A stretch of DNA of 64,000 nt from Gammaproteobacteria bacterium UBA5109 (GCA_002414385.1 DHZH01000002.1:279591-343590), one strand, 5' to 3'. Shown: positions 7,800 to 16,420, counted from the stretch's first letter. The notes: a model not told the origin generated them from the letters alone. Numbers and translations are program-made.

Positions 7800-8426
7800 A
7801 TGAGTAATAGCATGAATCGAATTATCCTTGCCATCATTCTGATACTGGGACTACCGGCAGCCGTAATGGCCCAGACGGGCGATGCTGCCTCCGGCGGGCA
7901 AATGATTACCGCCTGTAATGCCTGCCATGGGGAAGATGGTAACCAGATGCTTATCCCTGGTGCAGCCAAGCTGGGCGGCCAGAATGAGAATTACCTGCTC
8001 AAGCAGATGCAGGAAATCAAGGAAGGCCTGCGAGCTGTGCCGCTGATGGCCGGGCAACTGGCAAATTTTGATGATCAGGACCTGGCGGATATCGCTGCGT
8101 ACTATGCCTCGCAGAATTTACCACGGGGCGCTGCGGCTCCTGATTCCGTCGAAATAGCCCAGACACTCTATCGTTATGGGGATGCTGATCTAGGCATCGC
8201 TGCCTGCACTGCCTGTCATTCACCGACCGGATCGGGCAATGCCGGTGCGGGCTATCCTGCCTTGAGCGGCCAGGATCCGGCTTATACCGCAGCGCAGCTT
8301 CGTGCTTTCCGTGATGGCAGCAGAAACAATGATGTTTCTTCTGTTATGCGCAGCAATGTTGCCAGGCTGAATGATGCCGAAATCGAGGCGCTGGCCTCCT
8401 ATGTATCCGGACTGAGAACCGAATAA
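7800..8426 (+). CDS. Dihaem cytochrome c4
   Basis: A 208-residue periplasmic dihaem electron carrier thought to pass electrons from the bc1 complex to terminal oxidases. A signal peptide occupies residues 1-24 (IILAIILILGLPAAVMA). Two haem-binding motifs are seen, CNACH at 39-43 and CTACH at 136-140, in two similar halves, each with a later methionine as probable axial ligand. The open frame extends 30 codons upstream, but the ATG at 7800 places the signal peptide correctly. An alternative ATG is at 7812. It lies before dsbA, as in Pseudomonas, where two c4-type genes occur in this place. Only one is present here. Confidence 0.9.
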   Translation: MSNSMNRIILAIILILGLPAAVMAQTGDAASGGQMITACNACHGEDGNQMLIPGAAKLGGQNENYLLKQMQEIKEGLRAVPLMAGQLANFDDQDLADIAAYYASQNLPRGAAAPDSVEIAQTLYRYGDADLGIAACTACHSPTGSGNAGAGYPALSGQDPAYTAAQLRAFRDGSRNNDVSSVMRSNVARLNDAEIEALASYVSGLRTE

Positions 8427-8470
8427 GGAAAAAATTTGTAAAATTCAGGCCGGATTAAGCCTGGAGAGAT

Positions 8471-8499
8471 AAAAAGGGTGCCAAATGGTGCCCTTTTTT
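8471..8499 (+). terminator. Rho-independent terminator after cytochrome c4
   Basis: AAAAAGGGTGCC pairs with GGTGCCCTTTTT through a 12-bp stem with two G-U pairs and an AAAT loop. The T run ends the stem. The adenine run on the other side could make it bidirectional. Confidence 0.85.
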
Positions 8500-8584
8500 G
8501 TATCTTAAGGGCACGTTATATAAGAAGAATTCAGTACGGTTTATTAAATTATAGAAAATTGCTTTTGGAGATCTGGAGAACATC

Positions 8585-9232
8585 ATGAAAAGTATTTTAA
8601 AGCCTGTCATTGTGGCGCTTGGCCTGTTGGCAGTCAGCACCAGTATATTTGCACAACCGACGCGGTTTATTGAAGGCACTCACTATGAAACACTGGATTC
8701 CCCGGTTCGTACTGTGGATCCCAGTAAAGTCGAAGTTGTCGAAGTGTTCTGGTATGGCTGTACCCACTGTTATTCATTTGAGCCCTTGATTGAAAGCTGG
8801 GAAGCGGATCAGCCGGATGATGTGGTTTTTGTTCGCAGCCCCGGCATGTGGAATGCCATGATGCAGACCCATGCCCAACTTTATTTTACGGCTGTGGAAC
8901 TTGGCGTACTTGATGAAGTCCACAACGATATTTTTGATGAAATTCTGCTGCGCAGAAACCTGCTTAATTCCGAAGCGTCTGCCAGGGACTATTTCATGGA
9001 GCATGGTGTTTCCCGGGATGAATTCACCGAGGCCTGGAACTCCTTTACGGTTAATTCCGGTGTGAATCGCGCCAACACACTAATGCGCGAGTACGGAGTA
9101 CGCAGTACTCCCAACATGATTGTGAACGGTAAATACCGCATTGTTTCCAATGCAGCAGTACCGACGCAGTCAGACATTCTGGAAGTTGTCGACTATCTGG
9201 TAGAGATGGAACGCAACAACATGAGCATGTAA
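8585..9232 (+). CDS. dsbA: Thiol:disulfide interchange protein DsbA
   Basis: A 215-residue periplasmic oxidase that introduces disulfide bonds into exported proteins and is recycled by DsbB. A signal peptide occupies residues 1-23. The active site is WYGCTHCYSFEP, with C59-T60-H61-C62, in place of the usual CPHC. The thioredoxin cis-proline loop is STPNMIV. Length and the inserted helical domain are normal. A GGAG precedes the ATG. The altered dipeptide may shift the redox potential, but the fold and position next to cytochrome c4 support DsbA rather than another thioredoxin-like protein. Confidence 0.9.
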   Translation: MKSILKPVIVALGLLAVSTSIFAQPTRFIEGTHYETLDSPVRTVDPSKVEVVEVFWYGCTHCYSFEPLIESWEADQPDDVVFVRSPGMWNAMMQTHAQLYFTAVELGVLDEVHNDIFDEILLRRNLLNSEASARDYFMEHGVSRDEFTEAWNSFTVNSGVNRANTLMREYGVRSTPNMIVNGKYRIVSNAAVPTQSDILEVVDYLVEMERNNMSM

Positions 9233-9265
9233 TTTCAGTTTAACTGACGCTTATTGATTTTATAA

Positions 9266-9299
9266 ACGCCCATGCTGGAAACATCATGGGCGTTTTTTT
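9266..9299 (+). terminator. Rho-independent terminator after dsbA
   Basis: ACGCCCATG (9266-9274) pairs with CATGGGCGT (9285-9293), followed by a run of T residues to 9299. It separates dsbA from the rhamnose operon. Confidence 0.92.
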
Positions 9300-9326
9300 A
9301 TAGAGAGCATTCAGGCGGGATTTTTC

Positions 9327-10223
9327 TTGAAACAGTTTGACGAATTGGCAGAAAAGCCGCAAAGGGTAATCCTGTTTGGGGCTGGCGGACAACTGGGGCA
9401 GCAGGTCAGTGCCAGTCGTCCGGAAAATGTTGAATTGCATGCCTATGGCCATGCTGAAGCGGATATCTGTGACCAGCAACAACTGCAAAACCTTTTTGAA
9501 GAGCTGCAACCAAGCTGTATTATCAATACAGCTGCTTACACTCAGGTTGATGCCGCTGAACAACACCCGGAAATGGCTTTTGCAGTCAATGCCGATGCGC
9601 CGGGACTGATTGCTGCCACTTGCCCGGATACTTGCAGAATCATCCATATCTCAACTGATTTTGTGTTTGATGGCCTGAAGCAGCAGGCCTATTCTCCTGA
9701 AGACGAAGGCAGGCCAGTCAATGTTTATGGCCTGAGCAAACTGCAGGGTGAAGAAAACATACTGCTACGGCGACCGGACAGCCTGATTCTGCGAACAGCG
9801 TGGCTGTATTCGGGTGAGGGTAAAAACTTCCTGACCACCATGCTCAGGCTGATGTCTGAAAAAGAGTCACTTCATGTTGTCGATGACCAGCGCGGTACGC
9901 CGACTTCAGTTAACTCTCTGGCACATGTTATCTGGCGCTTCGTTGCCAAACACGACTTGCAGGGGATATATCACTGGACTGATCAGGGCGAGGCTAGCTG
10001 GTTTGAATTTGCCTGTGAAATTCAGCGGCAGGCGCTGGCGCTGGACTTGCTGGAAAAAAAGATACCGGTCCATCCGGTTTCCACTGACGAATACCCGACT
10101 CCTGCAAAGCGCCCGGCCAATTCAGTGCTGGACAAGGAAGAGACCTGTAAAATTATTCAATATAAAGGCAATGCCTGGCAGGATGAGCTTAAAGAGACTT
10201 TGCAGCACCTATTGCCCTATTAA
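9327..10223 (+). CDS. rfbD: dTDP-4-dehydrorhamnose reductase RfbD/RmlD
   Basis: A 298-residue NAD(P)H-dependent reductase for the last step of dTDP-L-rhamnose synthesis. The Rossmann motif is GAGGQLG (18-24), STDFVFDG follows the sixth strand, and the catalytic pair is Y134-K138 (YGLSK). The start is TTG at 9327 with GGCGGGA a few bases upstream. It is the first of four rhamnose genes. About eight extra residues before the Rossmann strand suggest a somewhat uncertain start. No glycosyltransferases are adjacent, so the rhamnose acceptor (O-antigen or another glycan) is unknown. Confidence 0.92.
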   Translation: MKQFDELAEKPQRVILFGAGGQLGQQVSASRPENVELHAYGHAEADICDQQQLQNLFEELQPSCIINTAAYTQVDAAEQHPEMAFAVNADAPGLIAATCPDTCRIIHISTDFVFDGLKQQAYSPEDEGRPVNVYGLSKLQGEENILLRRPDSLILRTAWLYSGEGKNFLTTMLRLMSEKESLHVVDDQRGTPTSVNSLAHVIWRFVAKHDLQGIYHWTDQGEASWFEFACEIQRQALALDLLEKKIPVHPVSTDEYPTPAKRPANSVLDKEETCKIIQYKGNAWQDELKETLQHLLPY

Positions 10224-10226
10224 TAC

Positions 10227-10253
10227 TTTGCTATTTCTTTATAAAATAGCAAA
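10227..10253 (+). repeat. Perfect stem-loop between rfbD and rfbB
   Basis: TTTGCTATTT (10227-10236) pairs perfectly with AAATAGCAAA (10244-10253) around a 7-base loop, CTTTATA. It lies 4 bases after the rfbD stop and lacks a following T run. It may stabilise or process the mRNA rather than end transcription. Confidence 0.6.
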
Positions 10254-10285
10254 TTGATTCAGCTTGATATCCGGGAGTTTATTTT

Positions 10286-11359
10286 TTGAAGTTACTTATT
10301 ACTGGTGGCGCCGGTTTTATCGGCAGCGCCGTGATTCGGCATGTCCTTACCCAAGGCCAGGACAGTGTGATCAATATAGACAAGCTGAGCTATGCTGGAA
10401 ACCTGGACTCACTTGACCCGGTTCTGCCAAGCCAGGACTATAGTTTTTATCAGCTGGATATCTGTGATACGACATCACTGCAGGAAGTTTTTCACAAACA
10501 CCAACCGGATGCGGTGATGCACCTGGCAGCTGAATCTCATGTTGATCGATCAATTGACGGACCAGGGGCATTTATCCAGACCAATATTGTCGGTACTTAT
10601 TCCCTGTTAGAGGCCGCTCGGCAATATTTTGAAAATTTAAGTCAGGAGAAACAGAAGACGTTTCGCTTTCATCATGTTTCAACCGATGAAGTGTACGGAG
10701 ACCTGGAAAACCCTGACGAACTTTTTACCGAATTAACTCCTTATGCTCCCAGTTCCCCCTACTCGGCCAGCAAGGCCAGCTCGGATCATCTGGTGCGAGC
10801 CTGGTACCGCACTTACGGGCTTCCAATTTTAATAACCAACTGTTCAAATAATTACGGGCCCTATCAGTTTCCGGAAAAACTGATTCCGCACATGATTCTC
10901 AATGCCATACAGGGAAAAGCCCTGCCGGTTTATGGTGACGGTTCGCAAATCAGGGACTGGCTCTATGTGGAAGATCATGCGCGTGCCTTATGCAAGGTAC
11001 TGGCTGAAGGGGATATTGGCCAGACTTATAATATCGGCGGACTGAATGAGAAAAAAAATCTTGAAGTGGTTCAGACGCTCTGCAGTATTCTTGAAGAATT
11101 GCTGCCGGATAATCCATACTCAGCATCCAGCGGCAAAGGTTTTGCGGAATTGATCGAATTTGTAAAAGACCGCCCCGGACATGACAAGCGCTATGCAATA
11201 GACGCCAGTAAAATTGAAACAGAGCTGGGCTGGAAACCAGAAGAGAATTTTGCCAGTGGCATGAAGAAAACCGTAGGCTGGTATCTGCAAAATACTGCCT
11301 GGTGGCAGTCCATTCTGGATGGCTCATATAAACTGCATCGACTGGGAGAACAGGTGTGA
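10286..11359 (+). CDS. rfbB: dTDP-glucose 4,6-dehydratase RfbB/RmlB
   Basis: A 357-residue NAD-dependent short-chain dehydrogenase/reductase that converts dTDP-glucose to dTDP-4-keto-6-deoxyglucose. The Rossmann motif is GGAGFIGS (7-14). The catalytic triplet is T133-D134-E135 (STDEVYGDL), and Y159-K163 form the YxxxK pair (YSASK). The TTG start at 10286 has CCGGGAG upstream. Its stop overlaps the GTG start of rfbA (GTGTGA), which indicates translational coupling. The substrate assignment is supported by the full rhamnose set. Confidence 0.95.
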   Translation: MKLLITGGAGFIGSAVIRHVLTQGQDSVINIDKLSYAGNLDSLDPVLPSQDYSFYQLDICDTTSLQEVFHKHQPDAVMHLAAESHVDRSIDGPGAFIQTNIVGTYSLLEAARQYFENLSQEKQKTFRFHHVSTDEVYGDLENPDELFTELTPYAPSSPYSASKASSDHLVRAWYRTYGLPILITNCSNNYGPYQFPEKLIPHMILNAIQGKALPVYGDGSQIRDWLYVEDHARALCKVLAEGDIGQTYNIGGLNEKKNLEVVQTLCSILEELLPDNPYSASSGKGFAELIEFVKDRPGHDKRYAIDASKIETELGWKPEENFASGMKKTVGWYLQNTAWWQSILDGSYKLHRLGEQV

Positions 11360-12234
11360 AAGGCATCATTTTGGCCGGTGGCAGCGGAACGCGCCTGCAT
11401 CCGATTACGCATTCAGTCAGTAAGCAGATTTTGCCGGTTTATGACAAGCCGATGATTTATTACCCGCTGAGTACCCTGATGCTGGCGGGTATTCGAGAAA
11501 TCCTGATTATATCTACGCCAAGGGACTTGCCGGCTTTTCAGAATCTGCTGGGAACCGGGGAGTCCTGGGGCATGAAGTTTTCCTATGCCGAGCAGCCCTC
11601 TCCAGATGGCCTGGCCCAGGCTTTTTTAATCGGCGAAGAATTTATCGGCGAAGACTCTGTTGCCCTGGTACTGGGTGATAATGTTTTCTATTCGCACTCT
11701 TTACAGGAATTGCTGCAAACAGCTGCGGACAAAGCAAAAGGTGCAACCGTGTTTGGTTATCATGTGAAGAATCCGCAGGCTTATGGTGTGGTGGAATTTT
11801 CTGCAGACGGTCAGGTGCTCTCGGTCGAAGAAAAACCACAAAAACCCAAGTCCAGTTATGCCATTACCGGTTTGTATTTTTACGATAACCGGGTTATCGA
11901 AATTGCCAGGAATATTAAACCTTCAGTTCGTGGGGAGCTGGAAATTACCGATGTTAACCGTAATTACCTTGAAGCCGGTGAACTGACCGTGGAGATTTTC
12001 GGCAGGGGTGCAGCCTGGCTGGATACTGGCACCCACGATAATTTACTTGCTGCAGGACAGTTTGTACAAACTATTGAAGAACGCCAGGGGCTGAAAATTG
12101 CCTGTCCGGAAGAGATCGCCTATCGCATGGGCTATATCGATGCCGAACAGCTACAGGCACTGGCCGAACCCCTGCAGAAAAGCGGCTATGGTGAATACCT
12201 GCTACAGGTGCTCAGTGAACAGGTATTCCGGTGA
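11356..12234 (+). CDS. rfbA: Glucose-1-phosphate thymidylyltransferase RfbA/RmlA
   Basis: A 292-residue nucleotidyltransferase that makes dTDP-glucose from dTTP and glucose-1-phosphate, the first committed step to dTDP-rhamnose. The nucleotide loop LAGGSGTRLHP is at the N-terminus, followed by KQILPVYDKPMIYYPLS and the metal site LVLGDNVFY. Length is typical. GTG start at 11356, overlapping rfbB. The stop overlaps the GTG of rfbC (GTGA). Confidence 0.95.
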   Translation: MKGIILAGGSGTRLHPITHSVSKQILPVYDKPMIYYPLSTLMLAGIREILIISTPRDLPAFQNLLGTGESWGMKFSYAEQPSPDGLAQAFLIGEEFIGEDSVALVLGDNVFYSHSLQELLQTAADKAKGATVFGYHVKNPQAYGVVEFSADGQVLSVEEKPQKPKSSYAITGLYFYDNRVIEIARNIKPSVRGELEITDVNRNYLEAGELTVEIFGRGAAWLDTGTHDNLLAAGQFVQTIEERQGLKIACPEEIAYRMGYIDAEQLQALAEPLQKSGYGEYLLQVLSEQVFR

Positions 12235-12779
12235 AGATCAGTAAAACGGCAATTCCTGATGTTCTGATATTCGAGCCGGAAGTATACGGTGACGCACGCG
12301 GATTTTTCATGGAAACTTTCCGGCAAAGCTGGTTTGCCGATATTGGCCTTGATCTTGGCTTTGTACAGGATAATCACAGCGCTTCGGGAAAAGGGGTGCT
12401 GCGTGGACTGCACTACCAGCTTGCCAATCCACAGGGCAAACTGGTCAGGGTAATTCATGGCGAAGTTTTTGATGTGGCAGTGGATCTGCGGCGAAGTTCC
12501 GGGTATTTCGGTAAAGTAGTGACTGCCACTCTTTCCGCGCAAAACAAAAAGATTTTCTGGATTCCGCCAGGCTTCGCGCATGGCTTTCTGGTCCTGAGTG
12601 AAAAGGCCGAGTTTGTATACAAGTGTACGGAATACTATGCGCCGGACGATGAGCACAGTCTGCTCTGGAATGATCCGGCACTGGCGATTGAGTGGCCACT
12701 GGATAAAATCGGTGAGCCCAAACTGTCCGGGAAAGACCGAGAGGCCCTGACATTGGCGGAAGTGCCGCTTTATTCCTGA
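12231..12779 (+). CDS. rfbC: dTDP-4-dehydrorhamnose 3,5-epimerase RfbC/RmlC
   Basis: A 182-residue cupin epimerase that acts between RfbB and RfbD. It shows the conserved LRGLHYQ (catalytic H61) and IHGEVFDVAVDLR, and the PPGFAHGFLVLS segment with the conserved histidine. GTG start overlapping the rfbA stop. It closes the rfbDBAC operon. No terminator with a T run follows directly. Confidence 0.95.
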   Translation: MKISKTAIPDVLIFEPEVYGDARGFFMETFRQSWFADIGLDLGFVQDNHSASGKGVLRGLHYQLANPQGKLVRVIHGEVFDVAVDLRRSSGYFGKVVTATLSAQNKKIFWIPPGFAHGFLVLSEKAEFVYKCTEYYAPDDEHSLLWNDPALAIEWPLDKIGEPKLSGKDREALTLAEVPLYS

Positions 12780-12840
12780 TTTGCAAGTACCAGAACAGCC
12801 AAATTACAGGTATAATGCCGCCCCAAAATATTCAGCATCA

Positions 12841-12858
12841 TTCCGCCTGTTTGCGGAA
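12841..12858 (+). repeat. Small stem-loop in the cytochrome c5 leader
   Basis: TTCCGC (12841-12846) pairs with GCGGAA (12853-12858) around CTGTTT, just upstream of the ribosome-binding site of the cytochrome c5 gene. A TATAAT at 12811-12816 may be the -10 element of that gene. A matching -35 is not evident. Confidence 0.4.
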
Positions 12859-12878
12859 GCAATAATGAGGTAAGTAAG

Positions 12879-13298
12879 GTGAAAAACAGGATAGCAGTCC
12901 TACTGGCAGCTTCTTTGATGGCTCTGGTTTCAGCAATGGCAGGAGCCCAAACCCTGGAAGATGAAATTCGTGCCCGCCTGACACCAGCCGGCTCAGTCTG
13001 TGTGGTGGGAGATGCCTGTGCTTCCGGCCTGGCAACAGCTGGCGGAGCGAGCGGTTCTCGTGATGCTGAAACGGTTTACCAGACTTTCTGTATGGCCTGT
13101 CATGCGACAGGGGTCAGTGAGTCACCGGTACTGGGCAATGTTGAGCAATGGGCTCCGCGTCTGGAAAAAGGCATAGACGTGCTTTATGAAAACGCCATCA
13201 ATGGCCTGAACGTCATGCCGCCACGTGGAACCTGTGTGGATTGTTCGGACGATGAAATCCGCGCTACTGTTGATTATATGCTTGAATCCGTTCAGTAA
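12879..13298 (+). CDS. Cytochrome c5 family monohaem protein
   Basis: A 139-residue periplasmic class I cytochrome. A signal peptide occupies residues 1-23 (cleavage near AGA-QT). One haem motif, CMACH, is at 71-75. The later NVMPPRG supplies the probable axial methionine, and GTCVDCSDDE carries the cysteine pair typical of the c5 family. A linker of about 45 residues with two further cysteines (C41, C47) precedes the haem domain and is unusual. GTG start with GAGG upstream. Likely an electron carrier, partner unknown. Confidence 0.88.
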   Translation: MKNRIAVLLAASLMALVSAMAGAQTLEDEIRARLTPAGSVCVVGDACASGLATAGGASGSRDAETVYQTFCMACHATGVSESPVLGNVEQWAPRLEKGIDVLYENAINGLNVMPPRGTCVDCSDDEIRATVDYMLESVQ

Positions 13299-13326
13299 AG
13301 CTCTTTACTGAATTCTGTTTTACCCG

Positions 13327-13349
13327 CCGGCAGCGATTCCCGTTGCCGG
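13327..13349 (+). terminator. Weak terminator-like hairpin after cytochrome c5
   Basis: CCGGCAGCG pairs with CGTTGCCGG with one G-U pair around ATTCC, then only TTT. The stem is strong but the T run is short. Confidence 0.45.
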
Positions 13350-13424
13350 TTTGCCAAAGCCCGAAAATTCTACTATTTAGATAGTGTATCTGATCGTTCC
13401 TTGTGCTTTCACGGATGAAAGGCG

Positions 13425-14939
13425 ATGTCCCTGGCAATTGTTTATTCGCGCGCCAATATTGGTATTGAAGCTCCGCTGGTCACGGTAGAAACGCATCTTT
13501 CCAGCGGTTTACCGGGCTTCTCCATAGTTGGCCTGCCGGAAACAGCGGTTAAGGAAAGCAAGGAAAGGGTCCGCAGTGCCATACTTAATTCCCGTCTCGA
13601 GTTTCCCGCCAAACGCATAACGGTGAATCTGGCCCCGGCTGACTTGCCAAAAACCGGTGGACGTTTTGACCTGGCAATTGCTGTGGGCATTCTTGCCGCA
13701 TCCGGTCAGCTTGACACAAGCCAGCTGGGAAAACTCGAGTTTATGGGTGAACTGGCCTTATCGGGGGAATTGCGCCCGGTCCCGGGAATACTACCGGGAT
13801 TGATGGCGGGACGGGATGGTCAACGTCACAGTATCATTCCCCGGGCCAATGCCGAGGAAGCGGCCCTGTTGCAGGAACAGGGCGTTAGTGTCTGTGAGCA
13901 TTTACTGGAACTGGTAAAGCATTTGAAAGGGGATCAAACCCTGGCGGGCATTGAACCACTTGAGCCGGTCAATCCGCTCTTGACTGAAAGTCTCGATGAT
14001 GTGGTTGGTCAGGAACAGGCCCAACGGGCCTTACTGATCGCTGCCGCGGGCGGCCACAACCTGTTAATGCGCGGCCCACCGGGAACCGGGAAAACCATGC
14101 TGGCAAACCGCCTGCCAAGCATCCTGCCGCCACTGGAAATCAAGGCAGCACTGGAAGTGGCTGCGCTCAGGTCAATTGCGGGCCTGCCATGCAATACTGA
14201 CAGCATGCATCAGGCGCCATTTCGGGCGCCTCATCATACCGCCTCGGCCGTGGCGCTGGTCGGCGGCGGACGCCAGGTCAATGCCGGTGAAATAAGCCTG
14301 GCTCATGGCGGAGTGCTGTTTCTGGATGAGTTGCCGGAATTCAGCAGGCATGTACTGGAAGTTCTTCGCGAACCAATTGAAAGTGGCAGTATCCTGATTT
14401 CGCGGGCAGCCTATCAGACACGGCTACCAGCCAGCTTCCAACTCGTCGCTGCCATGAATCCCTGCCCCTGTGGTTATTATGGGGACTCTGAACGGGATTG
14501 CCGCTGTACGCCGGATCGAATTCGCCAGTATCAGCAAAGAATTTCCGGCCCCTTGCTGGACAGAATTGATATCCACATTGATTTGCAGCGACTTGGCAAA
14601 GAGGAACGCAAACTCTTGCTGCAAAAGAAAGGCTCAAACAATAAAAGTAAACAGCTACGAAAGCAGGTCAGCCTGGCCAGGGAAAGACAGCTAAAACGGG
14701 CTGGAAAACTCAATGCCCATTTAAACCAGGCAGAAATAAAGCGTTATTGTCGCCCCGCAGCGGCAGGCAGAAAAATGCTAGAGCAGGCCATGGAACAGCT
14801 TAAACTTTCAACCCGGGCGTATTTCAGGATTCTAAAAGTGGCGCGCAGTATTGCTGATCTGAATAATGCAGCCGAGCTTGAGAACGGCTATTTACTGGAG
14901 GCGGTGGCCTACCGAAAATTTGATCGTCAGGATTGTTGA
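13425..14939 (+). CDS. comM: ComM/YifB family AAA+ ATPase (Mg-chelatase-like)
   Basis: A 504-residue ATPase. ComM has been shown to be a hexameric helicase promoting branch migration during natural transformation. The N-terminal Lon-like substrate domain (ChlI fold, about 1-170) precedes the AAA+ core with Walker A GPPGTGKT (near residue 219), Walker B GGVLFLDELPEF and an AMNPCPCGYYGD loop with the family's cysteines. The C-terminal helical domain ends at YRKFDRQDC. The 3' end overlaps the convergent ubiK gene by 13 bases. Length is normal. No other competence gene is seen nearby apart from pilT about 27 kb away. Confidence 0.92.
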   Translation: MSLAIVYSRANIGIEAPLVTVETHLSSGLPGFSIVGLPETAVKESKERVRSAILNSRLEFPAKRITVNLAPADLPKTGGRFDLAIAVGILAASGQLDTSQLGKLEFMGELALSGELRPVPGILPGLMAGRDGQRHSIIPRANAEEAALLQEQGVSVCEHLLELVKHLKGDQTLAGIEPLEPVNPLLTESLDDVVGQEQAQRALLIAAAGGHNLLMRGPPGTGKTMLANRLPSILPPLEIKAALEVAALRSIAGLPCNTDSMHQAPFRAPHHTASAVALVGGGRQVNAGEISLAHGGVLFLDELPEFSRHVLEVLREPIESGSILISRAAYQTRLPASFQLVAAMNPCPCGYYGDSERDCRCTPDRIRQYQQRISGPLLDRIDIHIDLQRLGKEERKLLLQKKGSNNKSKQLRKQVSLARERQLKRAGKLNAHLNQAEIKRYCRPAAAGRKMLEQAMEQLKLSTRAYFRILKVARSIADLNNAAELENGYLLEAVAYRKFDRQDC

Positions 14940-15175
14940 GAACGGGTTTCCAGTTCAGCGATTTTCGCTTCCAGTTCGGCGATATTTTCCTCAGCACGCT
15001 GCAATACTTTCAACTGGGCATCGAATTCTTCCCGGGTCACCAGATTAAGTTTGCCCAGGCTGTTTTGTAGTTGCTGATAAAACTGTTTTTCGAGTTCCTG
15101 CCTGACATTATCAGCGGCAGGAGCTAGCTCAGCCAATTTGCTGCTGAGGGATTGCAGTAAGCTCTTGTCAATCAT
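14927..15175 (-). CDS. ubiK: Ubiquinone biosynthesis accessory factor UbiK (YqiC/BMFP)
   Basis: An 82-residue protein with an N-terminal amphipathic helix (SLLQSLSSKLAELAP) and a C-terminal coiled coil (AEENIAELEAKIAELETR). In E. coli UbiK binds UbiJ and supports ubiquinone assembly under air. The family's pattern and size fit well. It overlaps the end of comM on the other strand, and a ubiquinone hydroxylase gene is only about 1.3 kb away. Confidence 0.88.
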   Translation of the reverse strand: MIDKSLLQSLSSKLAELAPAADNVRQELEKQFYQQLQNSLGKLNLVTREEFDAQLKVLQRAEENIAELEAKIAELETRSQQS

Positions 15176-15337
15176 CTGTGTTCCTGGAAATAGAAAGCGT
15201 TAAGGGCTCTGATTGTGGTTCAGATTCTACCATTGCTGCCTGCAACAGATAATGCGCAATCATCGTTTTTTTCATTCAGGTAGCATATACTTTGAGGCGC
15301 CCGTTTGGATTCAACAGGGTAATGTGAGGAGATTACA

Positions 15338-15676
15338 ATGAAAATGATCACAGCTGTAATTAAGCCCTTTAAACTTGATGATGTCAGAGAAGCATTATCT
15401 GAAATCGGGGTTCAAGGGATTACTGCTACAGAAGTTAAAGGATTTGGTCGTCAGAAAGGGCACACCGAGCTCTACAGAGGAGCAGAATATGTGGTCGACT
15501 TTCTGCCTAAAATCAGGCTTGAAATCGCTGCCGAAGATTCAGCCGTAGATCAAATTATTGAAGTCCTGAGTAAAGCTGCTTCCACCGGTAAAATCGGCGA
15601 TGGCAAGATATTTGTCAGCGATCTGGAACAGGTCATTCGCATTCGTACCGGAGAGTCCGGTCCCGACGCGCTGTAA
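15338..15676 (+). CDS. glnK: Nitrogen regulatory protein PII (GlnK/GlnB)
   Basis: A 112-residue PII signal protein that senses 2-oxoglutarate, ATP and ADP and controls nitrogen metabolism. The T-loop has Y51 in RGAEYVVDFLPK, the uridylylation site. The C-terminal signatures TGKIGDGKIFV and IRIRTGE are intact. By eye it is closer to GlnK than GlnB. GlnK genes usually precede amtB, but here the next gene is the convergent rsmE, so no ammonium transporter is coupled. A GAGGAGA ribosome site precedes the ATG. No clear sigma-54 promoter was found in the 160-base upstream gap. Confidence 0.92.
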   Translation: MKMITAVIKPFKLDDVREALSEIGVQGITATEVKGFGRQKGHTELYRGAEYVVDFLPKIRLEIAAEDSAVDQIIEVLSKAASTGKIGDGKIFVSDLEQVIRIRTGESGPDAL

Positions 15677-15688
15677 ACATTCATCAAA

Positions 15689-16420
15689 TTAAAGTTTGAA
15701 ATCACCCCAGTAAAGCTGCAGGGCACTGAGCGCTGCAACTGGGGCAGTTTCTGTACGCAAAACCCTGGGACCGAGGCGGATCGGCACAAAGCCATGCTGC
15801 TCAGTCAAGGCCAGTTCCCCCGGTGAAAAGCCACCTTCAGGGCCAATCAGCAAGGCAAGCTTTTCTGCAGCTTTTTGCTGATCAAGCCGGGTGGAGGCTG
15901 AGGGTTCGAATATCAGTTTCAAGGGGCAGACCAGCCCTTCGCACCAATCACTCAGGGACCGTGGTGCCAGAATTTCAGGGATGCGGGTCCGGCCACTCTG
16001 TTCACAGGCGCTGATAATAATCTGCTGCCAGTGCCGCAGTTTTTTTCCCATACGTTCAGCTTTCAGCTTTACCTCGCAATAGTCGGTAAACAGTGGCACG
16101 ATGCAGCTAACGCCGAGCTCGGTGCTTTTCTGGATGGCCAGATCCATACGTTCTCCACGGGACAGGCCAAGGCCCAGAATGCTTGTCAGGGGTGATTCGG
16201 TGTCAACAGCAAAATACTCATCCACAAACAGTTCGAGTTCATGTTTGTTGATATGGGTAATTCGGGCGCTGTATTCGCCGCCCTGGCCATTAAAAATAAT
16301 CAGCGGAGACTCTGCTTTAAGCCGTAGCACCTTACTGAGATAATGTGCCTGCTGCCCGCTCAGGCTAAGCTGGCTGCCTGGCTGTAAAGGCTGATCAAGA
16401 TAAAGTCGGCTGATTCGCAT
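15689..16420 (-). CDS. rsmE: 16S rRNA (uracil-1498-N3)-methyltransferase RsmE
   Basis: A 243-residue SPOUT methyltransferase that modifies U1498 of 16S rRNA. It has an N-terminal PUA-like domain (MRISRLYLDQPL, then HYLSKVLRLK) and the C-terminal trefoil knot with LLIGPEGGFSPGE and LGPRVLRTETAPV for S-adenosylmethionine binding. The frame is open upstream, but the ATG at 16420 gives the normal N-terminus. It is convergent with the PII gene, 12 bases apart, and divergent from the hydroxylase gene. Confidence 0.93.
   Translation of the reverse strand: MRISRLYLDQPLQPGSQLSLSGQQAHYLSKVLRLKAESPLIIFNGQGGEYSARITHINKHELELFVDEYFAVDTESPLTSILGLGLSRGERMDLAIQKSTELGVSCIVPLFTDYCEVKLKAERMGKKLRHWQQIIISACEQSGRTRIPEILAPRSLSDWCEGLVCPLKLIFEPSASTRLDQQKAAEKLALLIGPEGGFSPGELALTEQHGFVPIRLGPRVLRTETAPVAALSALQLYWGDFKL

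Noticed and set aside
15176..15337. A sigma-54 promoter before the PII gene
   Set aside because: No TGGCAC-N5-TTGC pattern was found in the gap, only a weak CATATACT-type -10.
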